Shown here in pieces: positions 1 to 10,236 of a stretch of 64,000 bases of DNA (position 1 is the stretch's first letter; each line of letters opens with the position of its first letter). The DNA lies in the NCBI RefSeq assembly GCF_000173735.1, contig NZ_ACCB01000005.1, positions 81,687 to 145,686 of the forward strand, given 5' to 3'. This DNA comes from Yersinia aldovae ATCC 35236. GTDB lineage: Bacteria; Pseudomonadota; Gammaproteobacteria; Enterobacterales; Enterobacteriaceae. Below the pieces are notes generated by a model that was not told the origin of the DNA, searched no databases, and saw only the letters and a program-made list of their open reading frames with translations. The position numbers were made by a program, and so were the translations under genes.

Positions 1-336
1 CAATGAACCGAACTGATCAAATTTCAGACCCGCGAAGCCCAGACGAGTTTTGTTGCCTTTGTCGCCTTGAGATTCAGCGTTGTTAGCCTGAACGTTGTAT
101 TCCCACTGGCCGTAACCGGTCAGTTGGCTAGTAATTTGGGTTTCACCTTTGAAGCCGAAACGAACATAAGTTTCGTCGCCGTCTTGACCCGCGTTGTCAG
201 AGAACTGGTGACGCGCGTCAACTTTACCGTACAGGTCAAGTTTGTTGCCGTCTTTGTTATAGATTTCTGCTGCATTAGCTGCGCCAGCAACTAACAATGC
301 TGGGATTACTACTGCAAGAATATTGCGCTTCATCAT
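1..336 (-). CDS. ompF: Outer membrane porin OmpF, N-terminal part (cut by window edge)
   Basis: The first 112 codons of a trimeric general porin that lets small hydrophilic solutes cross the outer membrane. A signal peptide ([10 protein letters not shown], hydrophobic core, cleavage after AANA) is followed by the typical mature porin start [16 protein letters not shown] and the first beta strands. Two adjacent ATG codons open the frame (336 and 333); a GAGGGT ribosome site lies just upstream. The 3' two thirds lie outside the window. The neighbour asnS on the same strand matches E. coli order asnS-ompF, which supports ompF rather than ompC. Seen: signal peptide and strand pattern. Inferred: orthology. 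Confidence 0.9.
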   Translation of the reverse strand, partial: MMKRNILAVVIPALLVAGAANAAEIYNKDGNKLDLYGKVDARHQFSDNAGQDGDETYVRFGFKGETQITSQLTGYGQWEYNVQANNAESQGDKGNKTRLGFAGLKFDQFGSL

Positions 337-573
337 TATTATTACCCTCATTGGTGTTATTCGGACACCTGCCACTGCCGCCAATAATTTTTTTGGAACT
401 ATTGTTGAGAGTTTGGTGTCGTCTGTGTCTGAACGCAGTGTTCCATTCGCAGACCTGATAATCCACACCGAAAATGCTACCAATTACCTGAATGTGTTTC
501 AGTGAGATACTATGTGTTACCAAGTGTAAATATTACGGAACTTTGTGACTCAGATCTAACTTTAAAAAATGAC
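337..573 (-). promoter_or_regulatory. ompF upstream/leader region
   Basis: No gene is visible between the porin start and the asnS terminator. The stretch is AT-rich on the asnS side. By analogy with enterobacterial porins it should hold the promoter, OmpR sites and leader, but I could not single out individual OmpR boxes. Confidence 0.4.
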
Positions 574-596
574 AAAAGCCAGCTTAGCTGGCTTTT
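574..596 (-). terminator. Rho-independent terminator of asnS
   Basis: A perfect 10-bp inverted repeat (aaaagccagc / gctggctttt) with a 3-nt loop, followed on the minus strand by T-rich sequence. It lies 40 bp beyond the asnS stop. Confidence 0.8.
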
Positions 597-634
597 ATTT
601 ATACAAATATACAATTTTTATCTAAATGACTAAC

Positions 635-2035
635 TTAGAAACTGGCATTTCTCGGTGTACGCGGGAATGGGATCACATCGCGAACGTTTTGAACCCCTGT
701 TACATAGGAGATTAAACGCTCAAATCCGAGGCCAAAACCTGAATGTGGCACGGTGCCGTAACGACGCAGATCACGATACCACCAATAATCTTCTTTATTG
801 AGGCCCATTTCGGCCAGACGTGCATCCAATACGTCTAAACGTTCTTCACGTTGTGAACCACCAATGATTTCGCCAATCCCTGGAGCCAAGACATCCATTG
901 CAGCAACGGTTTTGCCATCTTCATTCATGCGCATATAGAATGCTTTGATATCTTTTGGATAGTTTTTAACCACTACCGGCGCTTTGAAGTGTTTCTCAGC
1001 CAGATAACGCTCATGTTCAGAAGACAAATCAATGCCCCAGGAAACGTCATTCTCAAATTTCTGGCCTGATGCCTGCAAGATCTCAATGGCGTCAGTGTAA
1101 TCAACCTGCGCAAAGTCAGAGGTCACAAAACGTTGTAGACGATCAACGGCATCTTTATCGACGCGTTCAGCAAAGAACTTCATGTCATCAGCACGTTCGT
1201 TCAATACCGCCTGGAAAACGTATTTCAGCATTTTCTCAGCCAGGGCAGCAACATCATCCAATGAAGCAAACGCAACTTCAGGTTCTACCATCCAGAACTC
1301 TGCCAAATGACGGCTGGTATTGGAGTTTTCGGCACGAAAAGTTGGGCCGAAAGTGTAAACTTTAGATAACGCACTGGCGTAGGTTTCACCATTCAACTGG
1401 CCGGACACAGTGAGGAACGCTTCTTTACCGAAGAAATCTTCACTGAAATCGACCGCACCGGTATCAGTACGCGGCAGGTTTTCCAGATCCAATGTTGAGA
1501 CACGGAACATTTCACCCGCGCCTTCAGTATCCGAAGCGGTGATAAGCGGGGTGGAAACCCAGAAATAGCCATTCTCATCAAAGAAACGGTGAATGGCCTG
1601 TGCCAGAGTATGGCGCACACGGGCTACGGCACCAATCAGGTTGGTGCGCGGGCGCAAGTGAGCAACTTCGCGCAAATACTCAATACTGTGGCGCTTCGCG
1701 GCCATCGGGTAAGTATCTGGATCATCAACCCAGCCAACAACCTTGATGGCGGTTGCCTGAATCTCAAAACTCTGGCCTTCCCCCGGTGAAGCAACCACGG
1801 TGCCAGTCACTTCAACGGAACAGCCGGTAGTCAGGTGCAGCACTTCATCCTGATAATTCGGCAAACTATTATTCACGACGGCCTGTAACGGGTCAAAGCA
1901 GGAACCGTCATAAACGGCAACGAAGGAGATACCCGCTTTAGAATCTCTCCGGGTACGCACCCAACCGCGCACGGTGACTTCACTGTCAACCGCAGCACGG
2001 CCTTGCAGTACGTCGACTACAGGCACTACGCTCAT
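635..2035 (-). CDS. asnS: Asparagine--tRNA ligase
   Basis: Cytoplasmic class II aminoacyl-tRNA synthetase that charges tRNA-Asn; 466 residues, the usual enterobacterial length. Residues ~1-110 form the OB-fold anticodon-binding domain ([15 protein letters not shown]). The class IIb catalytic core follows: motif 2 [20 protein letters not shown] near residues 233-252 and motif 3 [10 protein letters not shown] close to the C-terminus. The start ATG at 2035 gives a protein beginning [12 protein letters not shown], as in E. coli (MSVVPVADVLQG). Same-strand neighbour upstream of ompF, with its own terminator in between. No oddities seen. Confidence 0.98.
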   Translation of the reverse strand: MSVVPVVDVLQGRAAVDSEVTVRGWVRTRRDSKAGISFVAVYDGSCFDPLQAVVNNSLPNYQDEVLHLTTGCSVEVTGTVVASPGEGQSFEIQATAIKVVGWVDDPDTYPMAAKRHSIEYLREVAHLRPRTNLIGAVARVRHTLAQAIHRFFDENGYFWVSTPLITASDTEGAGEMFRVSTLDLENLPRTDTGAVDFSEDFFGKEAFLTVSGQLNGETYASALSKVYTFGPTFRAENSNTSRHLAEFWMVEPEVAFASLDDVAALAEKMLKYVFQAVLNERADDMKFFAERVDKDAVDRLQRFVTSDFAQVDYTDAIEILQASGQKFENDVSWGIDLSSEHERYLAEKHFKAPVVVKNYPKDIKAFYMRMNEDGKTVAAMDVLAPGIGEIIGGSQREERLDVLDARLAEMGLNKEDYWWYRDLRRYGTVPHSGFGLGFERLISYVTGVQNVRDVIPFPRTPRNASF

Positions 2036-2236
2036 AGATTTCTCTCTTTAATAGTAATAGTTAACAGCCCAACAAAATGGGGATATTACTATGTTACTTG
2101 TGGCGGTGCAGGACACAAGTAGAAATCACCGGTTCAGTGCAACATTTCCATAAAAATATACGACACAAACAGAGAAATGATTGAATAGTGGAATATAGAA
2201 GAGTAAAGCGCGGAAAAAAGTTCAAATTCGAGAGGG

Positions 2237-2261
2237 GCCGGGCAAGCACCTGCCGCCCGGC
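2237..2261 (-). terminator. Hairpin terminator of pncB
   Basis: GC-rich 7-bp stem (gccgggc/gcccggc) starting 10 bp after the pncB stop. On the minus strand the T-run comes only after about 20 nt, so it is a less classical terminator. Confidence 0.5.
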
Positions 2262-2270
2262 AATAACGTG

Positions 2271-3476
2271 CTAGCTGGCTTTCTTAACTAACGGCAGAGC
2301 GAATGCTTCGCGTAATTCATCAACAAAAGCCGGATCATGACAAATTGTTTTACCTGGGCTATCTGACAGTTTAGCTACCGGTTTACCATTACATTCAACC
2401 AGTTTGATGACGATGTTTAATGGCTTAACCCCAGGGATATCACAGGTCAGGCGTGTACCAATACCAAATACCAGCTTGATGCGTTGATAGAAGTGGCGAT
2501 AGAGCGATAACGCCTTTTCCAGATCCAGATTATCTGAGAACACTAATGTCTTACTCATTGGGTCAATGCCCAGTTTTTCATAATGGGCGATAGCCTTTTC
2601 ACCCCATTCAACTGGATCACCCGAGTCATGGCGTAATCCCTGATAGCGGTCCGCGAATGTTTTATCAAAATCGCGCAGGAATGCATCCATAGTAATACAG
2701 TCCGTCAACGCGACGCCAAGTTGGTTTGGATATTCATCTAACCAGACTTGTAAGGCGACTCGTTGGCTGTTGGCCAATACTGGGCTAATTTGCTGGTGTG
2801 CCTGGAACCATTCATGAGCTTGAGTCCCCACGGGATCTAAAGACAATTTCCGTGCTAAATCATAATTACTGGTGCCCACCAGGTAGGGAAATTCATCTTT
2901 TAAGTGACTGACAATGGCATGTTGTATTTCGCGCGAGAAACGACGACGCGTACCAAAATCCATTAACTTGAAGTGAGTTATGTCAATATCAGCACTGAGC
3001 GCTTTAAATTGCTGAAGCTTGCTACGCAGCTGTGAAACAGCCTGATCAGCAGTGATATGTGCAGAACGGCGACGATGGACGATTTCACTGATTACCGCTA
3101 ATAGTGGCACTTCCCACAGGATTGTTTCGCACCATAGCCCAGTAATACGAATATCTAATTCACCGCCATTATCAGATACAGTGACTTGCTCGGGATTAAA
3201 ACGAAAGGCTCGTAACCAATTGAGATAGTCTTGCTGGAAGAACGGTAAGCCTGAGAGGTAAAGAAACTCATCATCGGTCAATGCCAATTGGCTCATCAAT
3301 GTTATCTGGTGGCGGATTTCATCGGCATACTTGCCCAATAGCTCATCACCGCGGCAGCGGAACTCAGCGGCAACGGTAATATGGCGATAACGATGAAACA
3401 CTGCTTGTTGCATATGAAGTTTATATGCATCGGTATCTAGCAATGAAGTCAAAATCGGTGAGGCGTTTTGGGTCAT
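2271..3476 (-). CDS. pncB: Nicotinate phosphoribosyltransferase
   Basis: NAD salvage enzyme of the Preiss-Handler pathway: nicotinate + PRPP + ATP give nicotinate mononucleotide. The protein (401 residues) begins [20 protein letters not shown], matching E. coli PncB (MTQFASPVL...), so I place the start at 3476. The frame is open 28 codons further upstream, but that extension runs into an ERIC/YPAL-type repeat and has no counterpart in E. coli. Family landmarks: [16 protein letters not shown] at the N-terminus; [10 protein letters not shown] with the usual modified-His region in the middle; [12 protein letters not shown] and [12 protein letters not shown] in the C-terminal barrel. The repeat starts only 45 bp upstream, so the promoter may lie in or next to it. 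Confidence 0.96.
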   Translation of the reverse strand: MTQNASPILTSLLDTDAYKLHMQQAVFHRYRHITVAAEFRCRGDELLGKYADEIRHQITLMSQLALTDDEFLYLSGLPFFQQDYLNWLRAFRFNPEQVTVSDNGGELDIRITGLWCETILWEVPLLAVISEIVHRRRSAHITADQAVSQLRSKLQQFKALSADIDITHFKLMDFGTRRRFSREIQHAIVSHLKDEFPYLVGTSNYDLARKLSLDPVGTQAHEWFQAHQQISPVLANSQRVALQVWLDEYPNQLGVALTDCITMDAFLRDFDKTFADRYQGLRHDSGDPVEWGEKAIAHYEKLGIDPMSKTLVFSDNLDLEKALSLYRHFYQRIKLVFGIGTRLTCDIPGVKPLNIVIKLVECNGKPVAKLSDSPGKTICHDPAFVDELREAFALPLVKKAS

Positions 3477-3520
3477 GGCGCTATACAGCATCCTCGTAGG
3501 ATCACTTTTCACAGTCGGCA

Positions 3521-3709
3521 TATACTCTTTGTACTTGAAGTCGCAAGGGGTTAGCTGCATTCACTTGCCCGAATCACTTACCTGTTGTCTTTACTTGAAT
3601 AGGCTCATCGGAACGGGTGAGTCTTCTGAGGCTCACCTGCGGGCCAACATCAATGCGGTTCAAATTGGTTCACGGCGGCCTACCTGCAACGCCAAGGACT
3701 TTGGGTATA
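3521..3709. repeat. ERIC/YPAL-like palindromic repeat, copy 1
   Basis: About 189 bp with imperfect terminal inverted repeats: left end tatactctttgtacttgaag, right end ending ctttgggtata. Internal motifs are cccgaatcacttac and an inner hairpin tgaggctca. The same architecture recurs near 8.9, 14.4, 42.8 and 63.4 kb. It accounts for the open reading frames here, which should not be annotated as genes. Confidence 0.7.
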
Positions 3710-4255
3710 ATCTAAAGTGGCGGAAGTATACCGGTATTGTCCTGTTATTGAAGCCTCATCACACCATAAACTCTAATCACAGGTCTAGGATTAAACGTGC
3801 CATTAGTGGTGAAAAAGGTATTTTGTTAAACGATCAATCCAATTAAGGTCAGTTTTTTAGCTATTTGGATAATCACGGAGAAATAGCATTGTAATTATAG
3901 GGTTATTTCTCTGGATAGGGTCTCAGCAACTGCCGTGCTCATATTTCAAACAGCGTTGAGCATCTACTGAATTTAGTCTCCTTTATACATCAACCAAAGG
4001 TTTCTCCCTTGGATGAAATGCAATAAAACAACCGAGGTGCGAAGCGGCTCGAAAAAAAAGTAGCCAATGCTTTATTTGCCGTATTAGCACCGGTTCTCAT
4101 CTGGGTTTTTTTTACAATTGTGATACATTGAAAACCTATCTGAGTCTGGGGCCAATAGGTTTGCAGCAATGCTCTGGTCGCCGTAATACCGGCCTTTAAT
4201 GACTATTAATACAGACCTGATAATCATATTCACTGATGACGTCAAAAGGGTTCTT
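3710..4255. other. Intergenic region upstream of pepN, no gene seen
   Basis: 546 bp between the repeat and pepN. No convincing gene or RNA structure is visible. It must carry the pepN promoter, and pncB and pepN are divergent around it. A good ribosome site (AAAAGGG) lies 7 nt before the pepN ATG. Confidence 0.4.
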
Positions 4256-6871
4256 ATGACACAACAGCCGCAAGTCAAATACCGTCACGATTATAAATCG
4301 CCGGATTACACCATTACCGATATCAGTCTGGACTTCGCACTGGATGCGCAAAAAACGACGGTCACGGCGGTCAGTAAAATAAAACGTCAGGCAACGGACG
4401 TCACACCATTGGTTCTTAATGGTGAAGATCTGACATTAATCAGTGTTAGCGTTGATGGGCAGGCATGGCCACATTATCACCAACAAGACAACGCGCTGGT
4501 TATTGAACAATTACCGGCAAATTTCACACTGACAATTGTCAATGACATTCACCCTGCGACCAACAGTGCGCTGGAAGGGCTATATCTGTCAGGTGAGGCA
4601 CTGTGTACTCAGTGTGAAGCTGAAGGTTTCCGTCACATTACTTATTATCTAGATCGTCCTGACGTGCTTGCTCGCTTTACTACTCGTATCGTTGCCAATA
4701 AGACGCGCTATCCTTATCTGCTTTCCAACGGTAACCGTGTCGGGCAGGGGGAACTGGACGATGGCCGGCACTGGGTGAAATGGGAAGATCCATTCCCGAA
4801 ACCTTGTTACCTGTTTGCCTTGGTTGCTGGCGATTTTGATGTTTTGCGCGATAAATTCATTACCCGCTCAGGGCGTGAAGTCGCGCTGGAACTGTTTGTT
4901 GACCGCGGTAATCTTGATCGCGCCGATTGGGCAATGACCTCGCTGAAAAATTCCATGAAATGGGATGAAACCCGCTTTGACCTGGAATATGACCTCGACA
5001 TTTATATGATTGTCGCGGTTGATTTCTTCAATATGGGCGCGATGGAAAATAAAGGGTTGAATGTTTTCAACTCAAAATATGTTTTAGCCAAGGCAGAAAC
5101 GGCTACCGATAAAGATTATCTGAATATCGAAGCCGTTATTGGTCATGAATATTTTCATAACTGGACCGGCAACCGGGTTACCTGCCGTGATTGGTTCCAA
5201 CTTAGCCTTAAAGAGGGGCTGACGGTATTTCGTGATCAAGAGTTCAGTTCTGACTTAGGCTCACGTCCGGTTAATCGAATTGAGAATGTGCGGGTGATGC
5301 GTGCGGCACAGTTTGCAGAGGATGCCAGCCCGATGGCTCACGCGATTCGCCCAGATAAAGTCATCGAGATGAATAACTTTTATACCTTAACGGTGTATGA
5401 GAAGGGGTCAGAAGTTATTCGCATGATGCATACTTTATTAGGTGAGCAGCAGTTCCAGGCCGGTATGCAGCTCTATTTTGAGCGTCATGATGGCAGTGCG
5501 GCCACCTGCGATGATTTTGTTCAGGCGATGGAAGATGCATCTAACGTCGATCTCTCTTTATTCCGCCGTTGGTACAGCCAGTCAGGTACACCAATATTGA
5601 CCGTGCGTGATGATTATGATGCAGAGAAACAGCAATATCATTTACATGTTAGTCAGAAAACGTTGCCAACAGCAGATCAGCCCGAAAAACTGCCATTGCA
5701 CATTCCGTTAGATATTGAACTGTATGACAGCCAAGGTAATGTCATCCCGCTGCAAAAAAATGGCTTGCCGGTTCATCATGTATTGAATGTCACGGAAGCT
5801 GAACAAACGTTTACTTTCGATAATGTTGAACATACACCGATCCCTTCTTTATTGCGTGAGTTCTCCGCTCCGGTAAAACTGGATTATAGCTACAGTGATC
5901 AGCAACTTACGTTCCTGATGCAACATGCGCGCAATGAATTCTCTCGCTGGGATGCGGCGCAAAGCTTGCTGGCAATCTACATCAAATTGAATGTTGCTAA
6001 ATATCAGCAGAAACAGCCATTGAGTCTACCTGCCCATGTGGCAGATGCTTTCCGCGCAATATTGCTCGATGAGAGCATTGACCCAGCATTAGCAGCACAA
6101 ATCCTGACTCTGCCGTCTGAAAATGAAATAGCTGAGTTGTTTACTACTATTGATCCACAAGCTATCAGCGCTGTACATGAAGCGATCACTCGCTGCCTGG
6201 CGCATGAATTATCTGACGAGCTATTAGCAGTGTATGTTGCAAATATGACACCGGTTTACCGCATCGAACATGCTGATATTGCCAAGCGTGCATTACGTAA
6301 TACGTGCTTGAATTATCTGGCTTTTGGCGATGAGGAGTTTGCCAATAAACTGGTTTCCTCGCAATATCATCAGGCTGATAATATGACGGACTCGTTGGCG
6401 GCATTGGCAGCCGCGGTTGGCGCACAGCTACCTTGTCGGGATGAGTTACTGGTAGCCTTTGATGTGCGCTGGAACCATGATGGGTTGGTGATGGATAAAT
6501 GGTTTGCTCTGCAAGCAACCAGCCCGGCGGCCGATGTGTTGACACAAGTACGTGCTTTGCTAAAACACCCGGCGTTCAGCCTGAGCAACCCGAATCGTAC
6601 CCGTTCGTTGATTGGCAGTTTTGCATCCGGTAATCCGGCGGCATTCCATGCCAGCGATGGCAGCGGTTATCAATTCCTGGTAGAAATTCTCAGTGATCTA
6701 AATACCCGTAATCCGCAAGTGGCGGCTCGGTTGATTGAGCCGTTAGTCCGCTTAAAACGCTATGATAAAGCACGTCAGGCGCTGATGCGTAACGCACTTG
6801 AGCAATTGAAAACGCTGGATAACTTATCCGGTGATTTGTACGAGAAGATAACCAAAGCATTGGCAGCATAG
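4256..6871 (+). CDS. pepN: Aminopeptidase N (M1 zinc metallopeptidase)
   Basis: Broad-specificity cytoplasmic aminopeptidase that finishes peptide degradation; 871 residues, as in E. coli (870). The start MTQQPQVKYRHDYKSPDY matches E. coli, so I use 4256 rather than the earlier in-frame ATG at 4199. Seen: exopeptidase motif GAMEN (near residue 261), zinc motif HEYFH-X18-E (VIGHEYFHNWTG, about residues 297-301), and an N-terminal beta saddle with AEGFRHITYYLDRPDVLARF. The C-terminal helical domain is full length. Monocistronic: a hairpin follows 50 bp later and pyrD has its own regulatory site. Confidence 0.98.
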   Translation: MTQQPQVKYRHDYKSPDYTITDISLDFALDAQKTTVTAVSKIKRQATDVTPLVLNGEDLTLISVSVDGQAWPHYHQQDNALVIEQLPANFTLTIVNDIHPATNSALEGLYLSGEALCTQCEAEGFRHITYYLDRPDVLARFTTRIVANKTRYPYLLSNGNRVGQGELDDGRHWVKWEDPFPKPCYLFALVAGDFDVLRDKFITRSGREVALELFVDRGNLDRADWAMTSLKNSMKWDETRFDLEYDLDIYMIVAVDFFNMGAMENKGLNVFNSKYVLAKAETATDKDYLNIEAVIGHEYFHNWTGNRVTCRDWFQLSLKEGLTVFRDQEFSSDLGSRPVNRIENVRVMRAAQFAEDASPMAHAIRPDKVIEMNNFYTLTVYEKGSEVIRMMHTLLGEQQFQAGMQLYFERHDGSAATCDDFVQAMEDASNVDLSLFRRWYSQSGTPILTVRDDYDAEKQQYHLHVSQKTLPTADQPEKLPLHIPLDIELYDSQGNVIPLQKNGLPVHHVLNVTEAEQTFTFDNVEHTPIPSLLREFSAPVKLDYSYSDQQLTFLMQHARNEFSRWDAAQSLLAIYIKLNVAKYQQKQPLSLPAHVADAFRAILLDESIDPALAAQILTLPSENEIAELFTTIDPQAISAVHEAITRCLAHELSDELLAVYVANMTPVYRIEHADIAKRALRNTCLNYLAFGDEEFANKLVSSQYHQADNMTDSLAALAAAVGAQLPCRDELLVAFDVRWNHDGLVMDKWFALQATSPAADVLTQVRALLKHPAFSLSNPNRTRSLIGSFASGNPAAFHASDGSGYQFLVEILSDLNTRNPQVAARLIEPLVRLKRYDKARQALMRNALEQLKTLDNLSGDLYEKITKALAA

Positions 6872-6920
6872 TGGTGCAATCAGCCAATAGCGTCGACGGC
6901 TAACCTTATCATCACAACTG

Positions 6921-6940
6921 AGAGGGCAGAGATGCCCTCT
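6921..6940 (+). terminator. Hairpin after pepN
   Basis: Perfect 8-bp stem agagggca/tgccctct with a 4-nt loop, 50 bp after the pepN stop. The downstream T-run is weak, so termination efficiency is uncertain. Confidence 0.55.
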
Positions 6941-7027
6941 GTATGACTTTCATCTATTCTCGCCTGCAATTTATCAACACTTTGTTATCAATATGGTTAA
7001 TTGGATGATTCTTTGCGTGGCTTTACT

Positions 7028-7043
7028 TAGCAATCGTTTACTT
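7028..7043. promoter_or_regulatory. Putative PurR operator of pyrD
   Basis: tagcaatcgtttactt fits the PurR consensus ANGCAANCGNTTNCNT at all fixed positions except the first. It lies about 65 bp upstream of the pyrD start. E. coli pyrD is known to be repressed by PurR, so the site makes biological sense. Confidence 0.6.
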
Positions 7044-7106
7044 TCCTGATAGATGAATTTACCATTCCCGCGTCTATCCATACTTGAACGCCGGTCAGGA
7101 GATCAC

Positions 7107-8117
7107 ATGTTCTATCCTCTCGTCAAAAAAACACTATTTCAGCTTGATCCGGAACGCGCCCATGAGTTTACTTTTCGTCAGTTAAAACGTGTTACCGGCA
7201 CTCCTCTTGAGTTTTTGGTTCGCCAGTCTGTGCCAACTAAAACGGTTAATTGCATGGGGTTGTCATTTAAAAATCCAGTGGGATTAGCTGCAGGTCTGGA
7301 TAAAGATGGCGAGTGTATTGATGCGTTGGGGGCAATGGGATTTGGTTTTATCGAAGTGGGGACCGTGACACCGCGGCCTCAGTCAGGAAATGATAAGCCG
7401 AGATTGTTCAGGATCGTTGAAGCAGAAGGTTTGATCAACCGTATGGGGTTCAATAATCACGGTGTTGATAACTTAATCGAAAATGTCAAAAAATCCCATT
7501 TTGGCGGTATTTTAGGTATTAATATCGGTAAGAATAAAGATACACCGGTAGAACAAGGCAAAGACGATTACTTGATTTGTATGGATAAAATATATCCTTA
7601 TGCCGGATATATCGCGATTAATATATCTTCACCCAATACACCAGGATTACGCTCTTTACAGTACGGTGAGGCATTGGATGATTTATTAGCCGCAATTAAA
7701 AATAAACAAACTGAACTACATCAACGGCACCATAAGTATGTTCCAGTGGCGGTAAAGATCGCGCCAGATCTTACTGAAGAGGAATTGATCGAAATAGCTG
7801 ATAGTTTAGTTCGTCATAATATTGACGGTGTTATTGCTACAAATACAACTTTAGATCGTTCTCTGATCCAGGGTTTAAATTACTGTGAACAAGCCGGTGG
7901 TTTAAGTGGCCGCCCAGTTCAATTACGCAGCACTGAAGTTATTCGTCGTTTATCGCAAGAGCTACAAGGGCGTTTGCCTATTATCGGTGTCGGCGGAATT
8001 GACTCTGTTATTGCTGCCAGAGAAAAAATGGTTGCGGGTGCTAGCTTGATTCAGATTTATTCCGGATTTATCTTCCGTGGGCCTGGTTTGATTAAGAATA
8101 TCGTTACTCATATCTAA
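7107..8117 (+). CDS. pyrD: Dihydroorotate dehydrogenase (quinone), class 2
   Basis: Fourth step of de novo pyrimidine synthesis; membrane-associated FMN enzyme that passes electrons to quinone. 336 residues as in E. coli, starting [21 protein letters not shown] chose 7107 because of CAGGAGA 5 nt upstream and homology; an in-frame ATG at 7053 would add 18 unrelated residues. The N-terminal helices form the quinone tunnel. The barrel has [20 protein letters not shown], the catalytic-serine loop [12 protein letters not shown] (about residues 172-183) and the FMN phosphate loop GVGGIDS. pyrC, the preceding step in the pathway, is at the other end of the window. Confidence 0.98.
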   Translation: MFYPLVKKTLFQLDPERAHEFTFRQLKRVTGTPLEFLVRQSVPTKTVNCMGLSFKNPVGLAAGLDKDGECIDALGAMGFGFIEVGTVTPRPQSGNDKPRLFRIVEAEGLINRMGFNNHGVDNLIENVKKSHFGGILGINIGKNKDTPVEQGKDDYLICMDKIYPYAGYIAINISSPNTPGLRSLQYGEALDDLLAAIKNKQTELHQRHHKYVPVAVKIAPDLTEEELIEIADSLVRHNIDGVIATNTTLDRSLIQGLNYCEQAGGLSGRPVQLRSTEVIRRLSQELQGRLPIIGVGGIDSVIAAREKMVAGASLIQIYSGFIFRGPGLIKNIVTHI

Positions 8118-8291
8118 TTATTTATCCTCATTACCTGCCGGGGGGTTTATTTATTCCTCCGGCTCGTCTATATTTTACTCCGATAGAATAAATATACAGC
8201 GAAAGCCTTATATGAATTTAATCCCACTCGATGGGGGGAAAGCTCAGTTATTGAGCCAATGATGTTAGCAGTTTGGCGAGAAGGAAAACAT

Positions 8292-8843
8292 ATGCGAATT
8301 AAACCAGACGATAAATGGCGTTGGTATTTTGATACCGATCATGACCGGCTTATGCTGGATTTAGCTAATGGTATGATATTTCGCTCGCGCTTCCCGTCTA
8401 AAATGCTGACACCCGATGCTTTCGATGAATCTGCGTTTTGTGTTGATGATGCTGCTCTTTATTTTGATTTTGAAGATCAATGTCGCCAAATTAAGCTCAG
8501 CCATGAACAGCGTTCAGAATTAGTATTAAATGCACTGGTTGCATTTCGTTTTCTGAAACCTTTGATGCCCAAAAGTTGGTATTTTGCACAACAGCCTAGA
8601 ACGCTGATGCCAAAAAATGGCGAACTGGCGTTAGTAAACGTATTGGATAGTGGTGAAGATGTGCGTTTGTTAGTGGTTGAGTCAGGTGACTGTGCAAGTT
8701 TGTGTTTATTAGCACAATCGCAAGTGGTATTAGCTGGGCGTCAGATGGTATTAGGTGATGCGATAAAGATAATGAATGACCGTTTATTGCCGCATATTAT
8801 CGAAGAAGTTTACACCACGCCGGCCTATGACCGGGCGGTATAA
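8292..8843 (+). CDS. zapC: Cell division protein ZapC
   Basis: FtsZ-ring associated protein that bundles FtsZ filaments at mid-cell. 183 residues; starts [20 protein letters not shown], as in E. coli ZapC (YcbW), which fixes the ATG at 8292 (earlier in-frame ATG 8259 rejected). Conserved blocks: [51 protein letters not shown] and [12 protein letters not shown]. It lies downstream of pyrD on the same strand, the usual pyrD-zapC order. An ERIC/YPAL-like repeat begins at its stop codon. Confidence 0.93.
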   Translation: MRIKPDDKWRWYFDTDHDRLMLDLANGMIFRSRFPSKMLTPDAFDESAFCVDDAALYFDFEDQCRQIKLSHEQRSELVLNALVAFRFLKPLMPKSWYFAQQPRTLMPKNGELALVNVLDSGEDVRLLVVESGDCASLCLLAQSQVVLAGRQMVLGDAIKIMNDRLLPHIIEEVYTTPAYDRAV

Positions 8844-9003
8844 TACCCTCATCGTTCAAACTAAAGGTGTGTTAGCTGCTCTCATTCCCCGGCCATCCAC
8901 AGCGTGTCTGTGAGGCTGCTGACAGTCGCGTTCATATCAATTCCCAACCGACTTATCTCTCTTAGTTACCACCCTCCTGTATCTTGAACTCTATTGGGTA
9001 ATA
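8843..9003. repeat. ERIC/YPAL-like palindromic repeat, copy 2
   Basis: About 160 bp between zapC and ycbX. Ends resemble the other copies (left ataccctcatcgttcaaac, right cttgaactctattgggtaat), with an inner tgtgaggctg motif. This copy is the most degenerate. It sits between convergent genes, where it could act in 3'-end formation. Confidence 0.5.
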
Positions 9004-9024
9004 TATCGGTGGCAATCTATTCGT

Positions 9025-10137
9025 TCATTTACCACTGAGCGTAATATCCCCTTTAGGAATACAGCTACAACAAAGAATGGTTCCATCAGCGCCAACTGCA
9101 TTTTTCTTTAACGGTGCCACCTCACCATTGAGCAATGTAATTCTGCAACTACCACATATCCCGGCGCGGCATGAATATGGTATGCGAATATTTTGCTGTT
9201 CCAATTGTTCCAGCAAAACCTGCTGATTATTGCCATTAAAGCGGATGCCATTATATTCAATAGATACGGTTTTGGATTGATCTTGTGGCGCGACGAGGGT
9301 TTCAGTGACCACACCGGCACTGTATGGCCGTGGTGGTTTAGTTGACAATATTTCTACTTCATCACCGACTCGAATAATACCGCTGTTTCTGGCCACCATA
9401 TTTTGACCAAAATCGATATCCCCGTTTTCCGCAGTTCGGAATGTCTGTAACGTTTGCAAAGGTTCGCCGGTTGGATGCTTGCGACCACGCTCAACGCTGA
9501 CGGTGGTTAATACACAGCGGCTGCATGGTTTGACCAAATCAAAGGTAATATCACCCACTCGGATAACCTGCCAACCATCTTCTGCAAACGCACTGGCACC
9601 GGTGACCACCAAATTAGGACGAAACTGTTCCAGTTTAATACTGCCGGGGCAGCGTTGTTGCAATTCTTTAAATGAGGCTTCGTTAATCAACAGATAAGGG
9701 AAACCATCCGCAAATGACAGAGGAATTTCCGGCATGGGTTTTACCCGGCGGGTTAATTCAGGCCCCAGCCAGCGCAATTGCACTTCACGCTGAAAATAGC
9801 CACTGAGCCAGTTGTTAATAGCAGCGGGGGCAATGAGCGCGGTAAAATGATTCCCCCAGACTTCGGTCGGTTCTGCATTGGCTAAAAAATCATTAAAGCG
9901 GATACTGGCACTTTCGCCATCGGGGGCGGTGAGATATAAACCGTCGGCCATCAAGGCTGGGGTGAACATCACCATCTTGGGATTTTGCCGCGCAGTAATA
10001 AAAGTGCCATCCAGTTCGGTAATCATAAATACGCGGTCAAAGGCTAACCCACTGCTGCTGACTTGAGCATGAGAAAGCTGCAAACCGCGCATGGATTTCA
10101 CTGGATGAACGTAAAGTCGGGAGAGAGTAATCACCAT
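9025..10137 (-). CDS. ycbX: MOSC and 2Fe-2S ferredoxin domain protein YcbX (N-hydroxylated base reductase)
   Basis: Molybdenum-cofactor enzyme that in E. coli detoxifies N-hydroxylated purines. 370 residues. N-terminal MOSC beta-barrel ([12 protein letters not shown] at 8-19). The MOSC domain has the conserved cysteine in VKPCSRC (about residue 206). A C-terminal plant-type ferredoxin domain has CRAGICGSC plus the fourth cysteine in ILCCSC, enough for one 2Fe-2S cluster. Divergent from rlmL; about 100 bp separate the two starts. Full length and intact. Confidence 0.95.
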   Translation of the reverse strand: MVITLSRLYVHPVKSMRGLQLSHAQVSSSGLAFDRVFMITELDGTFITARQNPKMVMFTPALMADGLYLTAPDGESASIRFNDFLANAEPTEVWGNHFTALIAPAAINNWLSGYFQREVQLRWLGPELTRRVKPMPEIPLSFADGFPYLLINEASFKELQQRCPGSIKLEQFRPNLVVTGASAFAEDGWQVIRVGDITFDLVKPCSRCVLTTVSVERGRKHPTGEPLQTLQTFRTAENGDIDFGQNMVARNSGIIRVGDEVEILSTKPPRPYSAGVVTETLVAPQDQSKTVSIEYNGIRFNGNNQQVLLEQLEQQNIRIPYSCRAGICGSCRITLLNGEVAPLKKNAVGADGTILCCSCIPKGDITLSGK

Positions 10138-10236
10138 TGCCTCCGTGCGAGTATTAAATAAGAAGGAGCAACTTTATGACAAGCCGCTGGGATTAGCTAT
10201 AATGCGCAACAAATTTCTTTTTGGTGATAGTGCGAT

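Noticed and set aside
3475..3846. Plus-strand open frame of 123 codons upstream of pncB
   Set aside because: It lies over the pncB start and an ERIC/YPAL-like repeat; no ribosome site or recognisable protein.
8137..8162. Terminator after pyrD
   Set aside because: gccgggggg/cctccggc can pair, but there is no T-run and the stem is irregular; not strong enough to list.
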